A stretch of DNA of 6,895 nucleotides from Candidatus Aenigmatarchaeota archaeon (GCA_003554235.1 PWFY01000054.1:1-6895); one strand, 5' to 3'. Positions 1 through 5,178 are shown, counted from the first letter of the stretch. Numbers and translations are program-made. The notes: generated from the sequence alone by a model not told the origin.

Positions 1-13
1 CCCTCCGCCGGCA
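1..13 (+). tRNA. possible 3' end of a tRNA (partial)
   Basis: The first 13 bases, ccctc-cgccggc-a, fit the 3' end of a tRNA: five bases of T-stem 3' strand, seven bases of acceptor 3' strand and a discriminator A, with no encoded CCA. The 5' acceptor strand would then read GCCGGCG. A short A/T-rich spacer and a T-rich tract follow, as expected behind a tRNA. The T-loop and the rest lie outside the window, so identity and anticodon cannot be read. The call rests on 13 bases of pattern only. Confidence 0.4.
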
Positions 14-33
14 TTCCACTTTAAACATTGATC

Positions 34-45
34 CTTCTTTTTTCT
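34..45 (+). terminator. T-rich tract, possible terminator of the upstream RNA
   Basis: The stretch cttcttttttct lies about 20 bases after the presumed tRNA 3' end and before the antitoxin promoter. Archaeal RNA polymerase terminates at runs of T without needing a hairpin, so this is a plausible stop for the upstream transcript. No stem precedes it. Confidence 0.35.
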
Positions 46-64
46 AAAGGCCTGGAACCGGAAC

Positions 65-73
65 TTTTAAATA
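65..73 (+). promoter_or_regulatory. TATA-like element of the toxin-antitoxin operon
   Basis: TTTTAAATA is centred about 28 bases before the ATG at 97, the normal archaeal TATA-to-start distance for a leaderless transcript. This argues that translation begins at 97 and not at the upstream in-frame ATT codon at 28. The antitoxin would be expected to bind this region if it autoregulates, as is usual in the family. Confidence 0.55.
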
Positions 74-96
74 TTGTAAATGTTGTAAATACTTAC

Positions 97-297
97 ATGG
101 CACAGAAAATGAATAAAAGGATACCCGTCTCTGAAGACGTCTGGAAGAAACTGGGCAGGATTAAGGGAGCCGGTGAAACGTACGATGAGGTACTTGAGCA
201 AATGATCCAGGAACACAACAGGATAAAACTCATGAAGAAGATGAACAAAGTTGAAAGGGCAGACAAGGAGGAGTTAGTGAGTTTAGATGAGCTATGA
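97..297 (+). CDS. VapB/RelB-like antitoxin
   Basis: This is a 66-residue protein and the first gene of a type II toxin-antitoxin pair. Residues 7-40 (KRIPVSEDVWKKLGRIKGAG, then ETYDEVL) match the pattern of small archaeal VapB-type antitoxins: a short N-terminal beta strand with basic and hydrophobic residues, then two helices, as in a ribbon-helix-helix or swapped-hairpin DNA-binding fold. The C-terminal third is charged (KKMNKVERADKEEL) and probably wraps around the toxin. The open frame extends upstream to 28, but the TATA element at 65-73 lies inside that extension, so ATG 97 is preferred. The end overlaps the toxin start by 11 bases (ATGAGCTATGA), implying translational coupling. The expected role is to neutralise the toxin by direct binding and to repress the operon. 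The family is inferred by pattern, and the RelB versus VapB label is uncertain. Confidence 0.8.
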   Translation: MAQKMNKRIPVSEDVWKKLGRIKGAGETYDEVLEQMIQEHNRIKLMKKMNKVERADKEELVSLDEL

Positions 298-574
298 GGT
301 TCTAGTTGTTCCTGAAATAAACGATTTTCTCCAAAACCAGAACAAGAAGACACGGAGAGTAATCAAAGAAAATCTAAGGAAGCTGGAGGAAAGCCCTTAT
401 CCAGGGAGTGGACCAGGAGACAAGGAAAAGTTGCCAGTCAGGGGCGAAAAGAGGTTCAGGATGCATATAGGCAGGACTTGGACAGTTTTCTATTCTATCC
501 TTGAAGATGAAAAAGAGGTTCGTGTATCTGAGATACTACCTATCGATGAAGCCCACAAGAAGTATGGATACTGA
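287..574 (+). CDS. RelE/ParE-family toxin
   Basis: This 95-residue protein has the size and layout of RelE-type toxins: strand 1 (YEVLVVPEINDFL), two helices (residues 11-35), then an antiparallel sheet. The core motif FRMHIGRTWTVFYSI (57-71) corresponds to the family's typical R-x-R-x-G-x-x-R-x-x-Y region. R56, R58 and R63 are candidates for RNA contact, and Y69 lies in the same strand. The C-terminus, EILPIDEAHKKYGY, resembles the H-x-x-x-Y-G ending of archaeal members. RelE toxins cleave mRNA in the ribosomal A site, while ParE relatives act on gyrase; the sequence alone does not decide between them. The gene starts inside the antitoxin and so is probably expressed only with it. No frameshift or truncation is visible, so the toxin looks intact. 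Its neighbour on the left is a possible tRNA end, a common position for mobile accessory genes. Confidence 0.88.
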   Translation: MSYEVLVVPEINDFLQNQNKKTRRVIKENLRKLEESPYPGSGPGDKEKLPVRGEKRFRMHIGRTWTVFYSILEDEKEVRVSEILPIDEAHKKYGY

Positions 575-805
575 CAACGGCACAAAAACTGGACATATCA
601 TTCAGCATGATAATGTAGAAATATAGAATACTGGTAGAGGGTATACCCCTTACCGGCTTCCCTGGACCCGAGGGAGGGGTAAGTAAAATCACCCGAACCA
701 AAAAACTAAGCCCTTGGAATCAGCCCACGGCTCAAACAAGGTGAACATTTAATTTGATATCCATCGGATTCGAAGCTTTTTAACCTATATCACAAAAAAC
801 AAGAT
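575..805. other. gene-free spacer with nested hairpins; possible structured RNA
   Basis: No convincing reading frame lies in these 231 bases. Two foldable blocks stand out. In the first, TACCCCT (644-650) pairs with AGGGGTA (675-681), and inside it a competing or nested stem pairs TCCCT (659-663) with AGGGA (671-675) around the loop ggacccg. In the second, CCTTG (712-716) pairs with CAAGG (737-741), enclosing AGCC (722-725) and GGCT (729-732). This block is richer in G/C than the flanks, as structured RNAs in A/T-leaning archaea often are. I tried to read it as a tRNA on both strands and could not. It could be a small RNA, the 3' UTR of the toxin operon or decayed DNA. Confidence 0.3.
776..785 (+). 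promoter_or_regulatory. TATA-like element of the Nudix gene
   Basis: CTTTTTAACC, preceded by the purine-containing cgaag that may act as a BRE, is centred about 25 bases before ATG 806. This fits a leaderless transcript. Confidence 0.5.
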
Positions 806-1246
806 ATGGAAAGTCAAGACAAACCTAAAAAACAGGTTGTTATAGCCAATGGCGTAGTCCAGGATAATGAAGAAAGGGTCCTGCTTGTGAAGAGAAAAAG
901 GGAATGGGACGAACAGTCACACGATAAGTGGGAGCTACCAGGCGGAAAAGTGGAGTTCGCAGAGGATCCTAAAAAAACAGCAATGAGGGAAGTCGAGGAA
1001 GAAACAGGCTACGAAGTCGAAAACCCTAAACTTGTTCCGCGTTTATATAGCCACCACTGGGAATACGACATCAGAGAGTCACATGTTATAATCGTTCCAT
1101 TTGCCTGTGATTTGGTCGGAGGAGAAATCGACACAAGCGACAAAAACATCTCCGAGGTGGACTGGTTCAAGCTTGATGAAATAAGAGATCTGAAGGTCTT
1201 GCCCGGTACACTTGAAGTCCTCGAAAAGGCTTTCGAGAGCATCTAA
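806..1246 (+). CDS. Nudix hydrolase
   Basis: This 146-residue protein is of normal single-domain Nudix size. The complete Nudix box G-x5-E-x7-R-E-U-x-E-E-x-G-U is present at residues 47-69: G47, E53, R61-E62, E65-E66 and G68. The three glutamates of the REVEEE segment bind the divalent metal. The preceding KWELPGG (41-47) is also typical. The strand VVIANGVVQD (11-20) followed by VLLVKRKR (25-32) starts the alpha/beta/alpha sandwich. Such proteins hydrolyse nucleoside diphosphates linked to a second group, as in oxidised or non-canonical nucleoside triphosphates, nucleotide sugars or dinucleoside polyphosphates; the MutT/CTP-pyrophosphohydrolase-like layout suggests nucleotide clean-up, but the substrate cannot be read from sequence. 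It is cytoplasmic, with no signal peptide or membrane segment. It has its own promoter and stands alone, with long spacers on both sides. Confidence 0.93.
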   Translation: MESQDKPKKQVVIANGVVQDNEERVLLVKRKREWDEQSHDKWELPGGKVEFAEDPKKTAMREVEEETGYEVENPKLVPRLYSHHWEYDIRESHVIIVPFACDLVGGEIDTSDKNISEVDWFKLDEIRDLKVLPGTLEVLEKAFESI

Positions 1247-1374
1247 TCCTGACCCATGCAAAAAATATCTTAACACCAACAACCAAGTGTCCAGAACCTT
1301 CTAATTTTAAGAAACACGGGCCAAAGAAGGCAGGGTTTTCGAAAATAAGAACGGAAAACGGAAAAATCTCAAAG

Positions 1375-1382
1375 TTTTAAAA
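1375..1382 (+). promoter_or_regulatory. TATA-like element of the GNAT gene
   Basis: TTTTAAAA lies about 34 bases before GTG 1413 and 43 before GTG 1422, predicting transcription from about 1404. The resulting short leader carries GGGTG (1411-1415), complementary to the 3' end of archaeal 16S rRNA and placed 6 bases before GTG 1422. A second A/T-rich box, CATTAAAATA at 1391-1400, is an alternative TATA element for a leaderless start at 1422. Confidence 0.4.
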
Positions 1383-1421
1383 ACCAATTCCATTAAAATA
1401 ATCCAAAGACGGGTGTTTTAC

Positions 1422-1964
1422 GTGATTGAAGGAAACAAAATAAGGCTCAGGGGATTTGAAAAAGAAGACGTGGAAGTGGTACATGAAGCTATGAACAACC
1501 CTGAAATGACCCAATACCTCCGCTTGTTTCGACCTTTCTCAAAACAGGACGAAGAAGAGTGGATAGAGAAGACCTGGGAAAAGAGAAAAGAAGGTAAAGA
1601 ATACTCCTTCGCGGTTGTTGAAAAGTCCACGGGAGATCTGATAGGTAGTGCAAGTCTTACAGATATAGACAAGATAAACCGATCCGCTGAGATAGGCATA
1701 TGGATAAAGGAAGAATATTGGGGCAAAGGTTATGGAACCGAGACAGAAAAACTTCTGCTCAAATACGGCTTCGAAGAACTGAACCTCCACACGATACATG
1801 GAAGAGCCTATGGCTTCAATAAAAGGTCAAAAAAGGTGATGGAAAAGATTGGAATGAAAGAAACAGGTAAACTCAGGGACGGGGTCTATCGGCATGGAAA
1901 GTACTGGGACATAATTTATCTCGACATACTCAAGGACGAATGGGAAGAGATGCAGGAAGAATAA
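1422..1964 (+). CDS. GNAT-family N-acetyltransferase, RimJ/RimL type
   Basis: This is a 180-residue acetyl-CoA-dependent acetyltransferase. The N-terminal IEGNKIRLRGFEKED (2-16) is the usual opening of RimJ/RimL-like proteins. Strand 4 (SAEIGIWI, 88-95) leads into the acetyl-CoA pyrophosphate loop YWGKGYGTE (99-107), matching the motif A consensus [RQ]-x-x-G-x-[GA] except that Trp/Gly occupy the first positions. Motif B follows with YGFNKRSKKVMEKIGM and the closing DGVYRHGKYWDIIYL. These enzymes acetylate protein N-termini, antibiotics or small amines; the substrate here is unknown. GTG at 1422 is preferred because GGGTG lies 6 bases upstream and because family members normally begin M-I-E-G; GTG 1413 would add three residues (MFY). 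The gene has its own promoter and is followed by a T-rich tract, so it is probably monocistronic. Confidence 0.88.
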   Translation: MIEGNKIRLRGFEKEDVEVVHEAMNNPEMTQYLRLFRPFSKQDEEEWIEKTWEKRKEGKEYSFAVVEKSTGDLIGSASLTDIDKINRSAEIGIWIKEEYWGKGYGTETEKLLLKYGFEELNLHTIHGRAYGFNKRSKKVMEKIGMKETGKLRDGVYRHGKYWDIIYLDILKDEWEEMQEE

Positions 1965-1968
1965 AATC

Positions 1969-1990
1969 CTTCTGTTTTGTATTTTTCTGT
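1969..1990 (+). terminator. T-rich terminator after the GNAT gene
   Basis: Starting 5 bases after the stop codon, cttctgttttgtatttttctgt contains two T runs on the coding strand. This is the usual form of an archaeal intrinsic terminator, and no hairpin is needed. It separates the acetyltransferase from the next promoter. Confidence 0.45.
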
Positions 1991-2022
1991 ACATATGAAA
2001 CTCATTTAAGGGAAAAGTTGAC

Positions 2023-2030
2023 TATTTAAA
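2023..2030 (+). promoter_or_regulatory. TATA-like element of the 2053 gene
   Basis: TATTTAAA is centred about 26 bases before ATG 2053, fitting leaderless transcription and supporting that start. Confidence 0.55.
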
Positions 2031-2052
2031 CCCCAGCGCCCACTATTACAGT

Positions 2053-2412
2053 ATGCAGGAAAGGCATGAAGAAACTGAAGATGTCCTTTCTCTCCAAGTT
2101 CCTAGTTATCTAGATACAGCTTTCAACGAGATGGTCGAAGATATACTACTCCCTGATCCAAGAGAAGAGACCTCTCAGAAAGACCTGGACATGGAGTTTT
2201 GGAGCTATGTTTCAAGGGAGATCACCGACTTTGTGCTGGGCGCAGGATACGACGAAAGATTACGCGAAAGACTCCTGCGCGACGGGGCCATGGTCTTAAA
2301 AAAAGGTAACTCATTGGAACTCGAGATCGATGATCAAAAAAAGTACGTGAAATCGAAGGATGAATACTACGGTAGACAAAGAAAACACGTGATATCTCTG
2401 GAAATTATTTAG
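2053..2412 (+). CDS. acidic protein of unknown function
   Basis: I do not recognise this 119-residue protein. By count it carries about 28 Asp/Glu against 17 Lys/Arg, so it is clearly acidic. The first half is predicted helical (LDTAFNEMVEDILL; MEFWSYVSREITDFVLGAGY), followed by an Arg-rich helix (DERLRERLLRD, 67-77). The end looks like beta strands (LELEIDD and KHVISLEII) around a Lys-rich turn. There is no signal peptide, membrane segment, Cys/His cluster or catalytic motif I can name. It has its own TATA element, and its stop is 24 bases from the stop of the converging minus-strand gene. Start, promoter and composition all support a real gene. It could be a lineage-restricted protein of halophilic archaea. 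Confidence 0.7.
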   Translation: MQERHEETEDVLSLQVPSYLDTAFNEMVEDILLPDPREETSQKDLDMEFWSYVSREITDFVLGAGYDERLRERLLRDGAMVLKKGNSLELEIDDQKKYVKSKDEYYGRQRKHVISLEII

Positions 2413-2436
2413 ATATCTTCAGAATCTGCTCGTTTC

Positions 2437-2775
2437 TCAAAACCATTCCCGGTAGACGTCCGGTAGATCGTGATAAACCCGGCTGTTTTCTTCATGGGTC
2501 CTTTTCCATAGAACAGATACAAAATAAAACCTTCCCAGAGCTTCTTTTATTCCGTCTTCCTCGCCTTCGGGTTTATCCTGGAACTTGGAAGGTCCTCCTT
2601 CTGTTATCTCGTCGGTAATTTCATCTATCTCTTCCCTGACTTCTTCCTCATCCTCCTCAAAATCAGGGAAGTTCCTGTAAAATTCACCTATAATATCGTT
2701 GGTAAAGTAGTCGTCTGCTTTGCTACGCCTCATCTTTACTTCAGTGAAATGTCTGATGCTGTTGTATTCCGACAT
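2437..2775 (-). CDS. highly acidic protein of unknown function
   Basis: I do not recognise this 112-residue protein. About 31 residues are Asp/Glu and 15 Lys/Arg. The N-terminal 38 residues are mixed and partly basic (SIRHFTEVKMRRSKADDY). They are followed by a dense acidic run at about 38-60 (DFEEDEEEVREEIDEITDEI), a Gly/Pro/Lys linker with more acids, and an aromatic C-terminal part (GRFYFVSVLWKRTHEENSRVYHD, split here only by description). The acidic run may be disordered or a coiled helix. No enzymatic motif is visible. The ATG at 2775 has a TATA-like element 27 bases upstream on the same strand. The gene converges with the other acidic unknown, with only 24 bases between the two stops, so overlapping 3' ends of the transcripts are likely. 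Confidence 0.65.
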   Translation of the reverse strand: MSEYNSIRHFTEVKMRRSKADDYFTNDIIGEFYRNFPDFEEDEEEVREEIDEITDEITEGGPSKFQDKPEGEEDGIKEALGRFYFVSVLWKRTHEENSRVYHDLPDVYREWF

Positions 2776-2796
2776 AGTTACTAACTATACATGAAG

Positions 2797-2806
2797 AAAT
2801 AAAAAC
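2797..2806 (-). promoter_or_regulatory. TATA-like element of the 2775 gene
   Basis: On the minus strand GTTTTTATTT lies about 26 bases before the ATG at 2775, consistent with a leaderless transcript. The T-rich core is less canonical than the other promoters here. Confidence 0.4.
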
Positions 2807-2828
2807 CTAGAGAATCCGTAATCCTTTT

Positions 2829-2837
2829 AAATTTCTC
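2829..2837 (+). repeat. AAATTTCTC spacer motif, copy 1
   Basis: This copy sits in CCTTTTAAATTTCTCCGG, 56 bases beyond the stop of the minus-strand rubrerythrin gene. The T/A part resembles a TATA box directed rightward, but no plus-strand gene follows. If it is active it would start an RNA near 2855, antisense to the rubrerythrin 3' end. Confidence 0.4.
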
Positions 2838-2892
2838 CGGTGTAAGGGCATAGGTCAATCTACGCGGAGTGTTAAGTCTTCACCTTCGGAGC

Positions 2893-3414
2893 CTACTTCA
2901 ACTCTCTGTCGACGTGATCGTGATGACCCTTTTCGGCGTGTATCAGAGCTTCGAAGAACTTCCTGACGTTCTCGTTCTCGGCCCGTCCCAGGAACTTCTT
3001 GTACTTCCGTATCGCTTCTGCCTCCAGTTCTCTGGTTCTCTTCAGATCTCCTTCGACCGAGCCCTTGGACTTCTCACCCTTCATCTCCGGTTCTTCGATT
3101 CCCAATAACTTGCACGCGACCTCGGCATGTTCCTCCTCTACACGGGCAAACTGCTTGAACAGTCTGTTCATCTTCGAATACTTCTCGTTCGAGTCGCTGA
3201 CGTCCCTGTAGTAGGCCGTGGCGTTGACTTCCAGGTCAACGGTTTCCTGTAGATCCTCCTTCTCCTGCTCCGTAAGATCGCCGTTCCACAGGGTCGAGAA
3301 ATCATCGTATCCTGTTATGAACTTCTTCGGTGCACCACAGAAAGGACAGTCGTCGGGCGCTTCTCCGCCGATGTAGGGTTCTCCACATATCCCACATACA
3401 AATAAATCTGCCAT
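2893..3414 (-). CDS. rubrerythrin with N-terminal rubredoxin domain (reverse rubrerythrin)
   Basis: This 173-residue protein has two iron sites. A rubredoxin-like domain comes first, with C7-x2-C10-G and C23-P-x-C26-G-A holding one Fe. A four-helix ferritin-like domain follows, with the repeated diiron ligand pattern E62, E93-x-x-H96, E131 and E161-x-x-H164. Classical rubrerythrin has the opposite order, so this is the 'reverse' form. Family members reduce hydrogen peroxide, with electrons passing from the rubredoxin site to the diiron site, and protect oxygen-sensitive cells; the protein is cytoplasmic. The frame stays open upstream to 3570, but that part overlaps the CYTH gene and lacks domain sense, while ATG 3414 is followed directly by the Cys motif and has a TATA element upstream. 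Visually, G/C-ending codons are commoner here than in the nucleotidyltransferase or unknown genes, hinting at strong expression. Confidence 0.92.
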   Translation of the reverse strand: MADLFVCGICGEPYIGGEAPDDCPFCGAPKKFITGYDDFSTLWNGDLTEQEKEDLQETVDLEVNATAYYRDVSDSNEKYSKMNRLFKQFARVEEEHAEVACKLLGIEEPEMKGEKSKGSVEGDLKRTRELEAEAIRKYKKFLGRAENENVRKFFEALIHAEKGHHDHVDRELK

Positions 3415-3446
3415 ATTATCAGCCTTCCAACAATAGAACTGAATCC

Positions 3447-3455
3447 TCTTAAAGG
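3447..3455 (-). promoter_or_regulatory. TATA-like element of the rubrerythrin gene
   Basis: CCTTTAAGA on the minus strand lies about 37 bases before ATG 3414, predicting a leader of roughly 11 bases. Part of a weak ribosome-binding sequence (ggaagg) lies 7 bases before the start. It sits in the 58-base gap after the CYTH gene, so rubrerythrin can be transcribed separately. Confidence 0.45.
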
Positions 3456-3472
3456 TTTGTGTAATCAGATTT

Positions 3473-4012
3473 TTACAGCAACATGTCCGGGTATCCCATA
3501 TCAGGCGCCGGATTCCAGTCCAGATCCAGGCTCTCCAAAACATCAAAGCACTTATCCCTCTTCTCTTCAACTGAACCCTCTACATCCTTTGCCTCCACCT
3601 CCAGAAAATACCCCAGACCTTCGATGTGGTCGAGAAGCAGCTCGAAATCTCCATATTCAAATACCTTTCTCCGCTTGTCGACCACAACCTTCTCCAACAT
3701 ACCGATTTTTTCCAAGAGCTTCTTCATGGTCTCCGCATCTCCGACCTCTGTCTCCCATTCATCTGTGTAGAGCAATGAACCATCTTCGTCAAGATGGTTG
3801 AGATGATACCCCACCTCTTCCCTGCTATCGTCTTCTCGTACACGGAGGTACTCCTCTGTGGGATCTTCATCGAAAAAGTCTCTGTCTTCTGGAACGAAGT
3901 AACTGTCCACCTGTCTGAGCTCCTCCTTTAGATCTGCCTTCTTCCTTAGAACTTCCAGCGCCTCCTCTTGATCTTCCAGAACAACTCTGATCTCGACCTC
4001 TTCGGAAGGCAT
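3473..4012 (-). CDS. cyaB: CYTH-domain protein (class IV adenylate cyclase-like)
   Basis: This 179-residue protein is the usual length for a single CYTH (triphosphate tunnel) domain. It has the N-terminal E5-V-E7-I-R9 strand (family ExExK), the QVDSYF motif (34-39), TEEYLRVRE (52-60), the basic DKRRKVFEYGD (112-122) and the closing LDHIEGLGYFLEVE (127-140), all in the order seen in CyaB/archaeal CYTH proteins. Acidic and basic side chains lining the tunnel bind a triphosphate and metals. Relatives make cAMP or hydrolyse tripolyphosphate, thiamine triphosphate or nucleoside triphosphates; activity cannot be chosen here, so the symbol marks family, not proven cyclase activity. The Lys of ExExK is replaced by Arg. 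The protein is very acidic. A TATA element lies 27 bases before ATG 4012, inside the 48-base gap after the HIT gene. It ends 58 bases before the rubrerythrin start. Confidence 0.88.
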   Translation of the reverse strand: MPSEEVEIRVVLEDQEEALEVLRKKADLKEELRQVDSYFVPEDRDFFDEDPTEEYLRVREDDSREEVGYHLNHLDEDGSLLYTDEWETEVGDAETMKKLLEKIGMLEKVVVDKRRKVFEYGDFELLLDHIEGLGYFLEVEAKDVEGSVEEKRDKCFDVLESLDLDWNPAPDMGYPDMLL

Positions 4013-4034
4013 GGAAAACCTTAAAACTAGCAGA

Positions 4035-4043
4035 GTTATAAGC
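4035..4043 (-). promoter_or_regulatory. TATA-like element of the CYTH gene
   Basis: On the minus strand GCTTATAAC is centred about 27 bases before ATG 4012, a textbook leaderless arrangement. It lies wholly in the spacer after the HIT gene stop. Confidence 0.55.
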
Positions 4044-4060
4044 TTTTTTGCGAGATGTTT

Positions 4061-4507
4061 TCATATGTTTTCTCTGAGCTCCGTGGCTATAGAGTGTCTG
4101 ACTTCGTCGGAAACTTCAAAGTCTTCGTCGTAGGGCTTGTAGTGGCTGTTCCAGTTCCTGTCGCGGAAAACCACGTCCTCGAACTCCCTTTCATCCTTGT
4201 ATCTCGGTATAACATGTAGGTGCAGATGCCTGACACAGTTCCCAAGGGAGGCGTAGTTGAACAGGTCAGGGTCAAAGGATCTTTTTAGAGCTACTTTCAA
4301 CTCCGGAACAACGGTTCCGAATAGCTCCTCCCTCTCCTCCTCGGTAACCTCAAAGAAGTCCACGAGGTGTCTGTTCAGCTTGATAATACACCGGCCAAGA
4401 TGCTCCTGGTTCAGATTAACGAAAACTGTCCAGTGGTCATACCTTTTCACCAGATCGTCTTCTATGCCTTCGGGACCGTCGCAGAACAGACAGCTATCTT
4501 CAGCCAT
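4061..4507 (-). CDS. HIT-family nucleotide hydrolase/transferase
   Basis: This 148-residue protein carries the histidine triad H94-L-H96-L-H98-V-I at positions 94-100. The middle histidine (H96) forms the covalent nucleotide intermediate. C6-x-x-C9 near the N-terminus fits the zinc-binding CxxC of Hint/AP4A-hydrolase-like members. The segment FVNLNQEHLGRCIIKLNRH (29-47) is the strand that precedes the nucleotide pocket, and LGNCVRHLHLHVIPRYKD is the family signature region. Relatives hydrolyse AMP-lysine or dinucleoside polyphosphates, or transfer nucleotides; the substrate is not readable. The C-terminal 45 residues (RDRNWNSHYKPYDEDFEV) are acidic and aromatic. It is cytoplasmic. ATG 4507 has a TATA element 26 bases upstream. 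The gene is divergent from the nucleotidyltransferase-like gene (99 bases between starts) and is the first of three co-directional, separately promoted genes. Confidence 0.93.
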   Translation of the reverse strand: MAEDSCLFCDGPEGIEDDLVKRYDHWTVFVNLNQEHLGRCIIKLNRHLVDFFEVTEEEREELFGTVVPELKVALKRSFDPDLFNYASLGNCVRHLHLHVIPRYKDEREFEDVVFRDRNWNSHYKPYDEDFEVSDEVRHSIATELRENI

Positions 4508-4528
4508 AACATATAGCTTGAGGAGAAA

Positions 4529-4539
4529 CCTTATTAGCC
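4529..4539 (-). promoter_or_regulatory. TATA-like element of the HIT gene
   Basis: GGCTAATAAGG on the minus strand is centred 26-27 bases before ATG 4507. The divergent plus-strand promoter lies about 45 bases away, so the two genes have back-to-back but separate core promoters. Confidence 0.5.
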
Positions 4540-4576
4540 TTTTGGGAGACGAACAAATCCACGAAAAGGTATAAGG

Positions 4577-4585
4577 CTTATAAAT
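4577..4585 (+). promoter_or_regulatory. TATA-like element of the nucleotidyltransferase-like gene
   Basis: CTTATAAAT is centred about 25 bases before ATG 4606. It is followed by CTCGTCGA and so resembles the AAATTTCTCG motif found in three spacers. This is the only place where a related string sits correctly as a gene promoter. Confidence 0.55.
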
Positions 4586-4605
4586 CTCGTCGAAAGTTTT
4601 AACAC

Positions 4606-5157
4606 ATGGACATAAACCAAGCGTCCTTTTCCAGCCTCATTGAAAAGTTAGAAGGCTTGGACTGGTGTTTCTTTTCTGGATTCGCAGTTAAGCTTTATGC
4701 CGATAGAAAAAGGAAATGTGGCGACCTGGATATTATGGTAAGAAACGAAGATCTACATAAGTTTGCAAAAAGGCTTGGTACAGAGGTCAGGAGAAGGACA
4801 GAGAAAAAAGATACTTTTAGATTAAATGATATTGGCTTTGAGACTGACTTCAAAGGACTAGATATTGAGGCAACAAGCGGCTTTCCCAGAAAACGTTTCA
4901 AAGAGAAACTTCTTGGGAAAGTCTTTAAAAAATCAGTAAAGAAAAATTTCTTCGGTGAAACGGTCTATTTGACACCCATTGAGGATCTGATAGTTCACAA
5001 AGCTTCGATGTTAAGAGTAAAGGATAGAAAAGACCTCAAGCTGTTAAAGAACGAAGAATATGATACTGGCTTTATCAAAGAACTGGCGGAAGACTGGGGC
5101 GAGAGTAAAAGAATTCTGGAAAACTTGACAAAGGTCGGTTTTGTGATCGAGGGATAA
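4606..5157 (+). CDS. nucleotidyltransferase-like protein (DNA polymerase beta fold)
   Basis: This 183-residue protein has the layout of small Pol-beta-type nucleotidyltransferases. FFSGFAVKLYADR (22-34) fits the conserved small-residue-G-x-A-x-x-L-Y opening, and D40-L-D42 gives the paired metal-binding aspartates. A later acidic strand (LDIEATS, with D86 and E88) may supply the third. The C-terminal TPIEDLIVHKASMLRVKDRKD, with K132, D140 and D143, is the pattern seen in the AbiEii/DUF6036-like branch, where it reads P-x-E-D-L-x-x-x-K-x-x-x-x-x-x-K-D-x-x-D. Relatives transfer nucleotides to tRNA, proteins or small molecules, and some act as toxins. Here no antitoxin-like gene adjoins it, the neighbour on the right being 120 bases away and converging. 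Lys and A/T-ending codons are abundant compared with the HIT and rubrerythrin genes, which could mean transfer. Fold assignment is fairly sure; function is open. Confidence 0.78.
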   Translation: MDINQASFSSLIEKLEGLDWCFFSGFAVKLYADRKRKCGDLDIMVRNEDLHKFAKRLGTEVRRRTEKKDTFRLNDIGFETDFKGLDIEATSGFPRKRFKEKLLGKVFKKSVKKNFFGETVYLTPIEDLIVHKASMLRVKDRKDLKLLKNEEYDTGFIKELAEDWGESKRILENLTKVGFVIEG

Positions 5158-5178
5158 GGACCATTCAAAATCCTTATA

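Noticed and set aside
28..96. N-terminal extension of the antitoxin from an ATT at 28
   Set aside because: The stretch contains the TATA element at 65-73 and a T-rich tract, and the family starts near residue 24 of the extended frame, so ATG 97 is preferred.
631..780. tRNA gene, suggested by ggtagagg and ggattcgaag
   Set aside because: No acceptor stem, D-stem or T-stem of correct length could be assembled on either strand; the ttcgaa string has no pairing arms.
1247..1412. Short repeats in the spacer before the GNAT gene (acggaaa twice, ttttcgaaaa palindrome, ccttct/agaagg)
   Set aside because: All are short, low-complexity and within what an A-rich spacer gives by chance; only the promoter at its right end is supported.
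2869..3108. Plus-strand frame starting GTG 2869, downstream of motif copy 1
   Set aside because: Its distance from the motif is about 38 bases, but the translation is the complement of the rubrerythrin C-terminal half with no protein-like features; an antisense RNA is more likely than a protein if anything is transcribed.
3415..3570. N-terminal extension of rubrerythrin to 3570
   Set aside because: It overlaps the CYTH gene's 3' end, spans the rubrerythrin TATA element and adds no domain; the Cys motif begins at residue 7 from ATG 3414.
3457..3801. Plus-strand open frames over the CYTH and rubrerythrin genes
   Set aside because: They are Ser/Pro-rich mirror translations of the acidic minus-strand genes, have no promoter, and show no domain.
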